64,000 nt of DNA from Ochotona curzoniae. Lineage: Eukaryota > Chordata > Mammalia > Lagomorpha > Ochotonidae. Below, piece by piece: positions 46,830-57,345 of this stretch (its first letter is position 1; the number at the start of each line of letters is the position of its first letter). Position numbers and translations under genes: made by a program. The stretch covers positions 13,271,001 through 13,335,000 of the forward strand of contig NW_024466512.1 in the NCBI RefSeq assembly GCF_017591425.1, in the 5' to 3' direction. The notes beneath the pieces were generated by a model, which saw only the letters and a list, made by a program, of their open reading frames with translations, searched no databases and had not been told where the DNA came from.

Positions 46830-48160
46830 GTTAATGCACAAACTACGTAGAGAATGAATATTGATGATGGGAAATTTCGTTATTTAAAAATTCTGCTCTA
46901 AATTTCCAGCAAACTCCACCAAGAATGCCTGCTGAACAGGTTGCAAATTAAGAACAATTATTTTCCTCTTCCGTATTTAAATATAACTTACAGCTAAAGT
47001 CATTGAAAGGGGTTAACATCCACCTTAATTAAATATTAAAGTGTGCCTGTTCCTGCTGCTATTGTTGCCCCTCGAATAAGATATAACCTATTTTTGACAA
47101 GTTTTCATCTTTCTCTGTGGAAAGACGCTACATGAAACCAAATCACTGGCAAAGAGGAGAGTAATGAATAATCTATTTCATATTCCAACAGTACCCAGAG
47201 CTCGGAGTGGAAAAATATTCAGTCAGATGATGGCAAGAGGCTGCTGGGTACCACATGACCCAGCTAATGTTTAAATAATAATAATAAAAAAAGCGATAAA
47301 CAAATCATTAGCCCTTAACAGTTGTTTAATGCAATTTGTTAATGAACGTAATGGTGGAGACTAATAATGAAAGAAAATAAAAACCTCTAAACAGGCGCCA
47401 AGTTGCTGGCGATGCGCAATTATTTCCTTGTCAAGTTTTTATGATTTAATGAGCCCCTCTGGGACTGACGGCTGTCAGTCAGTCGTGACTTTTTGACACC
47501 ATTACAACTTCAAATACAGCAGCAGGCAGGCTGTTTTCCTCGGATTTGAAATACTGAAATGATCTGACAGTTTTAAAGAAAAGATGTGCAGGAGGAAAAA
47601 AAAAAAAAGGAAGGGGGGCAGAAAGAGAGGGAGAGAAAGACACTGGCTTTTCCTTTCTTCCTCTCCCTTCTTCTCGGGGCTGGTAATCTCTGGATGCTGT
47701 TTGGAAATGAAAACCCAATCACCGGGGTCATTATCTGATGAGGTTTTGGAGCAGGCAGCCTTCTTTCCCCCCTCTTTATTTCTTTACTTAATGATAACCC
47801 TCAATGGGCCTGCCCCGCATGGGACGGCCAGAGCCGCACAATTTTGTTCACCATTAATTTCAGCCTTTGAAGCTCAGGGCTCAGAAGCTGTAGCAAAGCA
47901 AACCCCCCACCAAGCTGGTTCCAAAATAAGACAATCCCGCAGGCCTGAAACGGAATAGCAAATGGCTCCCAGCCCCGGCCTGGCAGCTGACGTCAGGCCC
48001 GCCGCCTTCGCCGGCCTTCGCCCGCGACACGGAACATTTACAACTCTTTACAACTTCAGAGACTTTAATTGAATTGCTTTTGATTCTGGAGCAGGGTAGC
48101 ATCGTCGCTTTATTTATTCTGTCAGGGCAACTGTTTAGTCTGCATGAATTTTATATGGCA
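46830..48160. promoter_or_regulatory. SINE-free, motif-dense candidate enhancer in VTI1A-TCF7L2 desert
   Basis: This 1.3-kb stretch has no recognisable interspersed repeat and shows the look of an old developmental element: AT-rich blocks packed with homeodomain-type cores, next to a GC-rich CpG-containing block. Visible motifs include a FOX-like ataaacaaa near 47297, repeated taatga/ttaatg cores at 47320-47370, a near-palindromic atgcgcaat (C/EBP-like) near 47412, tgtcagtcagtc near 47473, ctgacag near 47562 and a perfect CRE, TGACGTCA (47988-47995). In other mammals the VTI1A-TCF7L2 interval carries distal regulatory DNA, so an enhancer role is plausible. Conservation cannot be measured here. 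Confidence 0.4.
47988..47995. promoter_or_regulatory. Perfect CRE (TGACGTCA)
   Basis: The full 8-bp palindromic cAMP response element is present, flanked by an E-box-like cagctg on the left and a GC-rich CpG cluster (gcccgccgccttcgccgg) on the right. It is the most promoter-like point of the surrounding element, although no gene starts here that I can see. Confidence 0.45.
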
Positions 48161-49679
48161 AGGGCTTCCTTGTCTTCCTCCTCCACATCTTCCTCTTCAT
48201 CCGCCTTCTCCCTCACGTCCTGCAATGTTTTATTTGGATAAAGGTTGCCAACTTTGGAAATCTTCATCGATCGAAGCCCATGGGCCAAGAACCTAGAACC
48301 TTTCTCAGGACCACAACCTGCTTCAAATCTGGGTCTTTTCTTCCCTACCGAGTGGAGGCGGAGCAACTTCTTTGCAAGACTATTTAATACTCAGGAGGGA
48401 GAGCGCGACCGGCCCCTCCTGGAACTCCTTGGAGCAGCAAGAAGGGAGTTAGGGGGTCTTCAGGTCAGCCTGCTGCTATGGTGCTCAGCCGCAGGGACCA
48501 GGTGGGCCTGATGGAGCTGTTGGGACAAGGAGTCTCTGTTCACATCCTGCCCGCTCCCAGGTTGAACTGGGGCAAACTTCATAGGCCAGAGCTACTAAAG
48601 GCATAGAACTTGATAGAAAAGTCATCAGTGTGTGTGTGTGTGTGGGGGGGTGAACAATGCACCTGTTCTTTCTCCTGTCATTCGTATCAACACCTAAGCA
48701 GTTTTCAGTGGAATGTTTAGGAGGCAGAACATTTAGGAGCCAGATCAGACTCATCTGGCTTGCCAGCCAGCCTGAGCAAGAGTCTGCCCCCAAACAGGAG
48801 GGCTGGATGGATACAGGACTTACAGCTCAGTGGCCAGTGACACACCCCAGCCAAGATGCACAGTTCTGAAGGATGTCAGCAGAGAGAATGGTGGATACCC
48901 CACCGACCACTTGTGTGTCTGACTAGAAATGGGGCTTCCTCACTTTGCAATGGGTCCTGTTGTGTGTTCAGCCCTACAGAATCTCGTTATCAGAAGATGC
49001 TGGAGATGAGGTGGGTCCCTGTGCCAACCGGGAAATCAGCAAGGCTTCTAGCAGCATTGTTGTCCTACTGCCTGCAGTCCAGCCTCAACACCACCCCTCT
49101 GGAGTGAAGGCTGCCTCTCCACTCACACACTACATATAATCCCTGAGAGCCCATGTAGGCCCTTGCCTGCTTTGGGAAGGACCACGTGTCTGCTGCACGT
49201 GCCATTTCCTCTCTCAACCATTAAACTTTTCAGCTGGGCGAGGGACAACTGAACTGTCACGTTCAGGTGACTCAATCACTGGGGCACAGGGCGATAGCAC
49301 TTTTTATGAAGAGAACAGGTCTGGCTTTTCAAGAATTGAAAACTTCCAATGACATTCAAAAGATGGTACCACGGACCCCCAGGAGTCCCAATGAAGCCTT
49401 AAGAAAAAACACGCTTTGCTTTAGCATGAGGAGAAAACTGACCCCACTTTGGGCAACTTTTAAGCCTGATCACAAATGAACTCATTTTGAGTGCAATTCT
49501 GGGTTCCCTCAGACAGAAAGAAGTGAAGGAAGATCACAAAGCACGCTAGGAGTTTGAATACACAGTGAATTTAGGAAGGCTTGGCTGACTTTCTGGTTAG
49601 TAAAAAGAAAAAAAAATCCAAATCATCTTTTTTTTTTTTTTTTTTGTAACACACCACAGTGTCTTATTCTTTTAAAGGT
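48161..49679. other. Unique sequence downstream of the VTI1A poly(A) signal
   Basis: No gene recognised. Contains a TG run with a G tract at 48629-48651 and a T17-18 run near 49629-49646. It follows the probable VTI1A cleavage site on the minus strand. Confidence 0.5.
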
Positions 49680-50687
49680 TAGTGAACATTTTCCTTTAAG
49701 TTTATTTCGACTGGATCGCCCTATGGGAGTCGCCCACATTGACAATCACATTGGAAATTTCACACCGACAGCGTCGTGTTCTTGCTCTCGCTGAAATATT
49801 CATGTCCTCTTTGCATACTGGCCTGGGTGTGGAGGGGACCTTGTCAGACCTTTGCATGTAGCAGGGCTGTTTTTGGCAGTGCAAATATTAAAACCGAATG
49901 GATACAGAGATGCTTACACAGGTCAGGGAAGATGGGGTCACAATTGGATTCTGTGCCAGGGCTTGCTCTGCCAGTGAATTTTGAAGAGCATGGGACTTGG
50001 GGAAGGAGAGAAAATATTCCTCATAGCCAATGGCCAAAGTTGTGAAAAGTGGGTTTTGGGCAGGTTCAGCAAAAAAATATTCTTAGGTTTCAAAAAGAAA
50101 GAAAGAAAGAAATTATGCAATAGAAGACCGAGGAAAGTGCTAAGTCAATTTCTTGCACAACTGACACTAAATACCCATCTTTGCAAGACAAATATTCAGG
50201 CGAGCTCAGTGTACTGTTTTGTGTGGATGGGATCAGGGCTCCTGTGCCGGCTGCTGGCCGGGGCTCTACTTCAGCCTGCATTTTTTATCCTTGGACATCA
50301 CAGAAAGGTCCTTCCGTGATACAAGGTGTGTGACAGCAGCTTCTGTGACTGACCCCTCTCTCCCAAACCATGGGCCCTGGCGTGTGCAGAGGGCATGGGA
50401 GAATGGCGCCGGGGTGGTTTTGGTGAGGGGAGGAAATCACCAAAAGGTAAATGCAGATCTGCCTGCCCCTCTCCAAACAAACCTGGCTGATGACAAACCA
50501 GGAGGAGGCAAGTGGCCCGCATGCAAACAGGGAGAGAAAACATTTTGACACTCTTGGCCCTGGAGCTGAGGGGTGGGGAAGGGACAAGGCAGGGTCACCC
50601 AGGGGCTGTCAGCGTGGAATGATTCATGTGACCATTTTGTCTTAATTACTCAGCACGGGCCGCCGTTTGCCAAGGGGAGCAGATGCA
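49680..50687 (-). other. VTI1A: Probable VTI1A 3' untranslated region
   Basis: This stretch follows the VTI1A stop codon on the minus strand up to the first canonical poly(A) signal, giving a 3' UTR of about 1.0 kb. It holds no C-SINE. It contains a short GAAA-type run near 50095-50110 (plus-strand reading), and a variant hexamer GATAAA (minus) near 50284-50289 that could give a shorter form. The plus-strand open frame that crosses the exon is antisense and not a gene. The UTR end is inferred from sequence signals only; longer VTI1A 3' UTRs are possible. Confidence 0.5.
49701..49706 (-). terminator. VTI1A: Canonical AATAAA poly(A) signal for VTI1A
   Basis: The plus strand reads TTTATT, so the minus strand carries AATAAA. 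About 45 nt further along the minus strand is a GU-rich tract (ctgtggtgtgtt, about 49648-49660), as expected of a downstream cleavage element. Cleavage would fall near 49,680. It is the first canonical hexamer after the VTI1A stop. Confidence 0.5.
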
Positions 50688-50781
50688 TCAGTGTCCTCGG
50701 ACAGACAGAGTGATGGCTGTGAGGATGGTGATGACCACGATGATCCCCAGGATGACGAGCAGGAGGCGGTTCTGGATGATT
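50688..50781 (-). CDS. VTI1A: VTI1A terminal coding exon (C-terminal membrane anchor)
   Basis: This exon encodes the last 30 residues of VTI1A plus the stop. VTI1A is a Qb-SNARE of the trans-Golgi network and endosomes; its known partners are STX16, STX6 and VAMP4. On the minus strand the sequence reads I-I-Q-N-R, then an unbroken hydrophobic run (LLLVILGIIVVITILTAITL), then S-V-R-G-H and TGA. That is a single-pass tail anchor with a very short lumenal tail. The exon starts after a clean acceptor (pyrimidine tract then cccctag) with one base, A, that finishes an Arg codon, so the intron is phase 2. This fits the Arg-Arg-Ile-Ile-Gln-Asn-Arg junction known for mammalian VTI1A. From memory, the human tail differs at a few positions (Ile for the first Leu, Met for Thr, Phe for Leu, Arg for Gly). 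The SNARE-motif exons are not in the window. Identification is firm because of the exact frame, splice site and stop. Confidence 0.95.
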
Positions 50782-51174
50782 CTAGGGGAGAACAGAGGAG
50801 AAAGAACATGTGTGTGAGTGGAGGCCAGGGTGGCTGGGTGAACCCCGCTTGGAAGCTAGGAGGGCTGGCGGGGTGGGAGGGAGGGAAGGAGGATGTGGCG
50901 CGCGCATGCGCACGTGTGTGTGATCATTCGGCTTTTTGGTTCCACAAACGACCCACGTCCCTCTCCGTGACTCCCCACCTCACTGCACCGGGAGCAGTGC
51001 TCACATCAGTGCTCAAGCAAATCAAATGCCTTGCTAGGCTCTGAGGCCCATGGAGTCGCTTTAAGTGATCAACAGCCCCATGTGAGACAAATCTCATTTT
51101 TTTTTTTAATTTTCACAGTGTTTCCTGTCTCAGTAAAAAGACTCCGAGAAAACATATGCCAGTAAGATACTTAC
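50782..51174 (-). other. VTI1A: Short VTI1A intron between microexon and terminal exon
   Basis: This 393-nt interval runs from the microexon donor (gtaagtat) to the terminal acceptor (ttctcccctag). It contains a 25-nt alternating purine-pyrimidine run with a perfect GCGCATGCGC and an overlapping CACGTG at 50898-50922. If the microexon is skipped this is simply part of the larger intron. Confidence 0.6.
50898..50922. promoter_or_regulatory. Alternating Pu-Py run with NRF1-type site and E-box
   Basis: The sequence is strictly alternating purine-pyrimidine for 25 nt, the composition that favours left-handed Z-DNA. It includes GCGCATGCGC (50902-50911), the palindromic core of the NRF1 site, and a perfect E-box CACGTG (50911-50916) sharing one base with it. 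It sits in the short VTI1A intron, about 120 nt from the terminal exon. The motifs are seen directly; factor binding is inference. Confidence 0.35.
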
Positions 51175-51189
51175 CTGAACAAAAATACC
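51175..51189 (-). CDS. VTI1A: Candidate 15-nt in-frame VTI1A microexon
   Basis: On the minus strand a long pyrimidine tract (ctctctctctctgtcttttcccag) ends in AG. It is followed by 15 nt, GGTATTTTTGTTCAG, and then by gtaagtatctt, an almost perfect U1 donor match. The length is a multiple of three and the phase fits the phase-2 junction of the terminal exon. Inclusion would add Val-Phe-Leu-Phe-Arg between the Arg-Arg and Ile-Ile-Gln-Asn-Arg residues, which is the linker joining the SNARE helix to the membrane anchor. It lies 393 nt upstream of the terminal exon. A brain form (Vti1a-beta) with a short insertion near the SNARE helix is described in the literature; I recall seven residues, so this may be the same or a different event. 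The splice signals are seen directly; its use as an exon is inference. Confidence 0.6.
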
Positions 51190-51897
51190 CTGGGAAAAGA
51201 CAGAGAGAGAGAGACTTGGGAAGGAGAGGATGGGAGTAAGATGCAAGTGTCACTCTTGCAACTCAGGCTAGGAACCTGTCGTCTGTCACTGCGCCTCATG
51301 TTCTGCCATGCAACAGAAAACGCTGCACTTGCTCCATGGCAAAAAAAAAAAAAAAAGGAAGGAGAACTCCGGAGGTACTCCAGGGGCCACACCGTGCATG
51401 AGTTGGGCTGCCATCTCTAGGGATTCTAACCCCGTGCCCTCTCAGGCCCTGCGGACGGCTACCAGCAAGCCGGAACTCAGGCGGGAGACCACAGTAAAGA
51501 CACAGGCTCCCGGGCGCCTGCCGAGAGCATCTGATAAAGTTGTTTCGTAATTTGTTACCTCATTCAGAGAAAAAGAGGTCGGACATGAAATGCTTTGTTG
51601 AGACTTTCAAAGGGAACTGGGGTCCAACAGCCTCGCCCACGCCTGCTCGCACAGAACCATACAGAAATAGACTTGCAATGGCAGGCCGGCTGGCTGTCCA
51701 TCCACCCAGCTGAGACCCGTACTGATCCCATCCAGCCAACTGCAAGGATCCCACAGCCAGGGGCCTGTGGCCTCATGAGAAACACCAAACGCTACACAGG
51801 GGTCCTCCCCAGGTACCGGTGCGTGGGCTTAGGCCAGGACCTTGCACCAACAAAGTCCTCACCCTCCTGCTTCGTGGCTTCACAAAGAAACTCTTGC

Positions 51898-52229
51898 AGG
51901 GGGCCCAGTACAATAGTTCAATTGGCTAAATCCTCCCCTTGCATGTGCCAGGATTCCGTATGAGCACTAGTTGATGTTCTGGCAGCCCCACTTCCCACCC
52001 AGCTCCCTGCTTATGGCCTGGGAAAGCAGTCGAGGACAGCCCAAAGCCTTGGGACCCTGCACCTGCGTGGGAGACCAGGAAGAGACTCCTGGCTCCTGGC
52101 TCTGACTGACCCAGCTTTGGACATGTGGTCTTTTGAAGACTGAATCATTGGATGGAAGATCTTGCCCCCTCCCTGTCTTTCCTTCTCTCTGTAAATTTGC
52201 CCTCCCCCCTCCCAAAAAAATATTTGAAA
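51898..52229 (+). mobile_element. C-SINE in VTI1A intron
   Basis: Head gggggcccagtacaatagttcaattggctaaatcc, intact body, A-rich tail; antisense to VTI1A transcription. Confidence 0.9.
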
Positions 52230-52868
52230 GAAACCCTTGCAGGGTCTAAGCAGCCATTCCTAGCTCTTCAATGGACTTATTTCCTGGTAGGATGACAGTG
52301 CCAGGTTGTAGGTTCAGCCAGGTTCTTGCCCCTTTCTGCCCACACCTAAATGAACAGATTGAGACTGTGATGTCAGGGTGTCCCCCTCTTTGAGCCTCTC
52401 TAGGAGGCCCAGCTCCCTCTCCTCCTGACAGGTTACAAAACGATCGCATTTACTGACACGTCTTCCGCAAAACTGCCCTGGTGCTCGTGTCCACTTCCCC
52501 CGCAGGAGATGAATGGTCCGCCCGGCCCTCATTTATCACGCCAGGCTCAGCTAAGATCTGTCTCGTTTATTTCTTCCCTTCTCCACCAGAAAGTCTGCAC
52601 CCCCACATTAATTCTCCTGTGATGACAGCTAATCCAGACTTAACAGGCCACATTCACTCAGGAGCAGGCAGGTCCACTGTGCCCCAAACATAAAAACAGG
52701 ACCTTGTGCTTTATTAAAGCGAGTCTAATTATGAACAGGGCTACCTGGTGGCTCCATTGGAAACACAAGCTGGTCTTTCCCTTTCCTCTCTCTGAAGGAA
52801 TAGCATCTTCAGAACAGTCCTATTCAGCAGGTTTTCCCAAGTCACTGTTTACCATAGTCACCCCACAC

Positions 52869-52942
52869 CAGACTTCCTGCGGGAATTGGCGACACTGAAC
52901 ATCCCGCAGCAGACTTCCTGCAGGAATCAGCGACATTGAAAT
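52869..52942 (+). repeat. 41-bp tandem duplication
   Basis: cagacttcctgc.ggaat..gcgaca.tgaa occurs at 52869 and again at 52910 with a few differences. Confidence 0.8.
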
Positions 52943-53330
52943 TCAACAGTGGAACAGATTAAAAGCATGAAAATTCCTTAAAAGTCTGCCCGAAGTCATA
53001 CAGGGTAGTATATCTCTCATGTAGCTTCGTTTATTTGTGGTTTGTGGGCCCCAAGGTACTCATGATGCGAATTGATAAAGGATTAGCTGTGAGTGCTGCT
53101 GGTTTAATCCGAGGCACCGTCAGAAAGCCAACACACAGGAATCCCTAAATCCTTAGCTCTGCCCAGGTCTCCCTAGTTGCGCTTCACTCCCGTTTGGTGC
53201 CTCCACAGAGCCTGGCGCCTTTCCCCTTCAGCATCTACTCTGTAACTCCAGCACACGGCTCCAAAGACAACCACCCAAAGGAGGGCGACGGAAGGATGCA
53301 GATCCTGCTCCTCCAGATTGCTCCAATCAA

Positions 53331-53349
53331 GGGGTGGGGGCGGGGAGGG
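53331..53349 (+). repeat. G-quadruplex motif
   Basis: GGGGTGGGGGCGGGGAGGG has four G runs with one-base loops. It lies on the template strand of the VTI1A intron. Confidence 0.7.
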
Positions 53350-53844
53350 CTGGAAAATTTGCAGAAAAGTCTTCAGAAGTCTGCCTAGCAAAGGATGCCC
53401 CCTCCAAGACGGAACCTCACACCACTGTGCATTCTCTGAGCACTTTCCAGGCGGGAGATCCTGCAGTTCTCCTGCAAGGGAAGTGTATATGCTGGAGGCA
53501 AGCAGAGGCAGAGGGTATCTGTCTCAGGCCCCAGGGTCCAGAGAGCAGACATAGACTTGGGGCACAGAGTTAGAAGTAAGCATACCTGGGCAGCCCATCA
53601 AGCCAGCATACCACAACAGAGCAGCTAGGTAAACACAACCCTCACAGGGGTTACGAATGTGAGCTGTCAGGGCACTCACATGGATGGGACAGGGCCAGGG
53701 AGGAGGAGGACACGCAGCTGGCATTGGTGGGTCTCTTCTGCAAAGAAGCTTAGATATGAACATAACTGGGGCCGCTGGCCTGGGATGATATGGGAAAAGC
53801 AAAAACAAACTCACTGTTCAGAAACAGTTCAAGAAACAAGCCAA

Positions 53845-54156
53845 TGGCCTAGCATGGTAGCCTAGTGGCTAAAGTGCCTGCCTTGCATCTGCTGGGATCC
53901 CGTACGGGAGCCGGTTCGCATCCTGGCTGCTCCACTTCCCGTCCAGCTCCCTGCTTATAGCCTGGGAAAGCAGTCAAGGATGGCCCAAAGCCTTGGGACC
54001 CTGCACCTGAGTGGGAGATCCAGAAGAAGCTCCTGGCTTTGGATCAGTTCAACTCCAGCCATTGTGGCTACTTGGAGAGTGAACAAGCGGACAGAAGAGC
54101 CTTCTCTCTGTAAATCTGACTTTCTAATTAAGTAAAAAATATTTTTTTTTAAAGAA
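53845..54156 (+). mobile_element. C-SINE, pika-like head, in VTI1A intron
   Basis: Head atggcctagcatggtagcctagtggctaaagtgcctgccttgcatctgc; tail gactttctaattaagtaaaaaat. Confidence 0.9.
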
Positions 54157-57130
54157 AGAATCAAGCCAGGCAGAGGAACTCCCAGTCAGAGAGGCAGAGA
54201 AGGCACTTAGAAAGAAGCCAAAACAAAGTAACCTGCTCTTAACTTTGGGCAAGGGAGGGCTTGATGTTCAACTGGGTCTGTGGCAAGTTGACTTAATATC
54301 CCCTCTGAAAATGCAAAGTGTGTTTACCCAGTAAATAATTTAAGAAAGAATATACACTTGAAAGAAGACATCCATTGAAACAGCCAGGCTAAATTGCCTC
54401 CAGGCAAAAACTTGTGCATTTGCATGCTGCATTCTATTAAGTGAGCATACTGTGGCTCTAAAAGAATGCAGAGCCAAATTAAAAGGAATGTGGACCTGAA
54501 ACATCAAGGATTCTCCAAGTTTACATTATGAATCACAGTGCTGTTGATATAAGATGAATTAACCATTTACTTTGAGGCTGAACTCACAAAGTACTATTGA
54601 AAATACTGATCCCGTGTGGAACCCTGGGAGTGGTTCATCTTGCCATTGCCAGTCTTCCCCCCCTTCTGGAAACAGGCTCCTGCCTGTGGCAGCTGGAACC
54701 ACAGAAGGCTAGATCAGGGAAGCAGGCAGGCACAGCACCTGGCGTGGCTTTTTGGTTTCACTCCACCGGAGTAGGTGTTACCAGCACCTTCCTCTGGCAT
54801 CCACTTCCCCTTTGCTTCTTCTATGTGGGGACCGCACTGACCCTATTCCCTGTAGGTGCAGCCACAGCCATTGCTCTGGTCAATAAAATGCAAGCAAAAG
54901 TGCAGGGTACCACTTCCAGGGGAAGCATCGAACTTCCGGTGCTAGATCTCTCAGCTTGTTCTTCCCTTGTGCTCAGATGTTGGGAACAGGTGCATGGCAT
55001 GTGTCGATGCCTTCCGCTGGGATCCCCGAATCATCAAATGGATGACCAACACTCCCAGAGGCTCATCAGGAATCCCGGGGGATCTGGCTGAGCTATTGAG
55101 ATCTGGGAGTTGTTTGCTACCACAGTCTAGCATCAACATCCCAAGGGAGGCATTACTGCCCAGCACCCATCCTCTGCTGAGACACCTGACCAAGTCAGGC
55201 GAGGCGCTAGTTGAACATATCCTGGAAGTCAAGGTATGACAAAAGCTGACGTGCCTTCTCTCTTTTGAAAAATCACTTTTTACTTCTTGTTTTTCAAAAC
55301 TGTCTACTTGGCCCTATTATTTCCCATCAGAGTCAAGGCTCTGTCCACCTGGGACCCACGGCACTGTGTGCGAATGGCCATGACATTCACACACGAGGCT
55401 GCAGCCAAGTGCAACCCTGTGGCTCCCTGTGTCTCACAGGCACTCATTGAGACATTCCTCCATTCACTCCAAGCATCTGATGATGGCACCTCTAGTGGCA
55501 AGCATAGAGCTGTGATCTAGGTCAGCATATTCCATGCCCCCTGGCCACAGTAACTGACCAGGTACAGGTCTGTGACTGAAGCCATTCCAACAGAGTCTCA
55601 GCTTGGAATGCTGGGTCATCTGAACAGGTGGGTGTGTGGATGTCAAGCCTGGATCTAGGCAGCTTCTTTGTTTTCATGAGGGAAGGCAGGCTACAAAAGA
55701 AGCTGCCCACGTGAGAAAGAACTGGAACTCTAGTTCTGAAATGACTATCTGTATCAAGGCTCTTTGGCTTAAATTAACTTCATTTTCAAGTCAGTTTGAA
55801 TTGGATCTTCTATTATTTTGCAGCCTGAAGGCACTTTTCGGTTGAGTCCAAGGACAAGTCTTCATTCTATAGCATTCCTTCCTTACTCTTTCCAAGAAGG
55901 ACTTCCTGGTCATGTCCCCATCTCATTCTAGAATTTTCTGCTGCACCCTCTTACTACTACACCTACCACATGGTTTTATGACTTTCTGGTTCCTCTGCAG
56001 CTTTCTCTAGTAAAAAGTGAAGTTTCTGTAGTTTAAATCTATTTTATTCCTTTGTATTCCCAAAAAACCAACCAACCAAAACAGAACAAAAACCAGCTTG
56101 CTGAATGAAGGAATGAGGCTGTACCTGTGTGGGCTCATCTGAGGTTTCCTGGAGCTTGTGGTCTGGTTTCTCAGGGCTGCTTGCCCACAAGCACGGCTGT
56201 CAGACTCGGCTGTTTGTGTTAGCCACTGTTCCATTAAGGATGCCAGCAGTGTCCTGCCGCCTTTGCAAGGCTGCATTCATTAGCTGGAGAGTGCATGACA
56301 CTTTGCAGGTTCAGTGCCACGTCCTGTACTGGCCTTCCTGCCTGGCCAACTGGCCCTGAATAATGATGTCCTCCTTGGTTTTAGCATCTGACATAATAGT
56401 AACAATTAGCCACAGGATACATTCTGGTAGACTCCGAGTATGCGTTTCTCTCTGGCCACTTCCCAAAAACCAGGGCCGAGGGAAAGGCTCTCCATCTTCA
56501 TTGCTGGCATTCACCAGAAGGAGATGATAGTAGGAACTGGGGTAAACGGTCAAGTGTCAACAGCTTGGAACAGTAAGTTACACTTGGAGCGTTTCTTGCA
56601 GAGCTGAGGACACAGCTGTCTCCAAGCTAGAACTGGGTATTTTTCTTGCTACCTGATGATACCCATCGAGGGTCTTTCAAATCCCAAATGTTTGGAAAGA
56701 ATGCCTGGCCTGATCCTAAGCATTCCAGCAGGGCCAATCCTCTTCTGACTTCACAGGTAGCTGTGTGACCCAGCTATGCCCATCATAGCTCTCCACCTCC
56801 TGTACAACCGCTTGTTTAAGGACTGGAGTGTGACCCAAGCCAGATACAGTCTTCTAGGGATTTTTGTGAGAGAATCAAGAAAAAGGTAATGTCTTTATTG
56901 GGATTGACTGTAGGGACAATGGAAGCCGAGGGCAGCTGAGGCTTACTAACACACAGGAGGGACACCTGTCTCCCGTCAGAGCGACACAGAACTAAGAGCT
57001 GGGCAACAAGGGATAAAATTCCTGAAGGCGTAATTTGAACCTCCGGAGTCTGCTGTTTTCCCCAAATCTGTATTTCCCAGTTATAGTAACCAAACAATTC
57101 CCTTTTGATTTGAGTAAGTTTAGCTAGGAA
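54157..57130. other. VTI1A intron, unique sequence
   Basis: No repeat or exon recognised. A 164-codon plus-strand frame (54597-55091) is antisense to VTI1A and shows no domain. Confidence 0.55.
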
Positions 57131-57139
57131 TTCTCTGCT

Positions 57140-57345
57140 TCAATCCCACTGACTGTATTGGGCTAAATAATTTCCCACCAGAAACCTTAGCATACAAACT
57201 TGGAAATAGGGTTTTTGTAACATAATTCACTAAGAATCCTGAGAGGAGATCATGCTGGATTTGAGGGGTGGGGGGGTCTCCAACTCAGTGCCTGGGGTCC
57301 TTGTAAGAACAGAGGACGCAGAAACACAGGGTCCTGGGAGAGGTA
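57140..57345. mobile_element. Possible old LTR fragment
   Basis: attgggctaaataatttccc, cttggaaatagggtttttgtaacataattcac, gagatcatgctggattt and ggggtccttgtaagaacagagg resemble, in order, a common old mammalian LTR/MaLR-type repeat. Family not certain. Confidence 0.4.

Noticed and set aside
50667..51044. 125-codon plus-strand frame over the VTI1A terminal exon
   Set aside because: It is the antisense shadow of the real minus-strand exon, as shown by the SNARE tail, acceptor site and stop on the other strand.
54597..55091. 164-codon plus-strand open frame in the VTI1A intron
   Set aside because: Antisense to VTI1A, with no domain and no flanking poly(A) or duplication to suggest a processed pseudogene.
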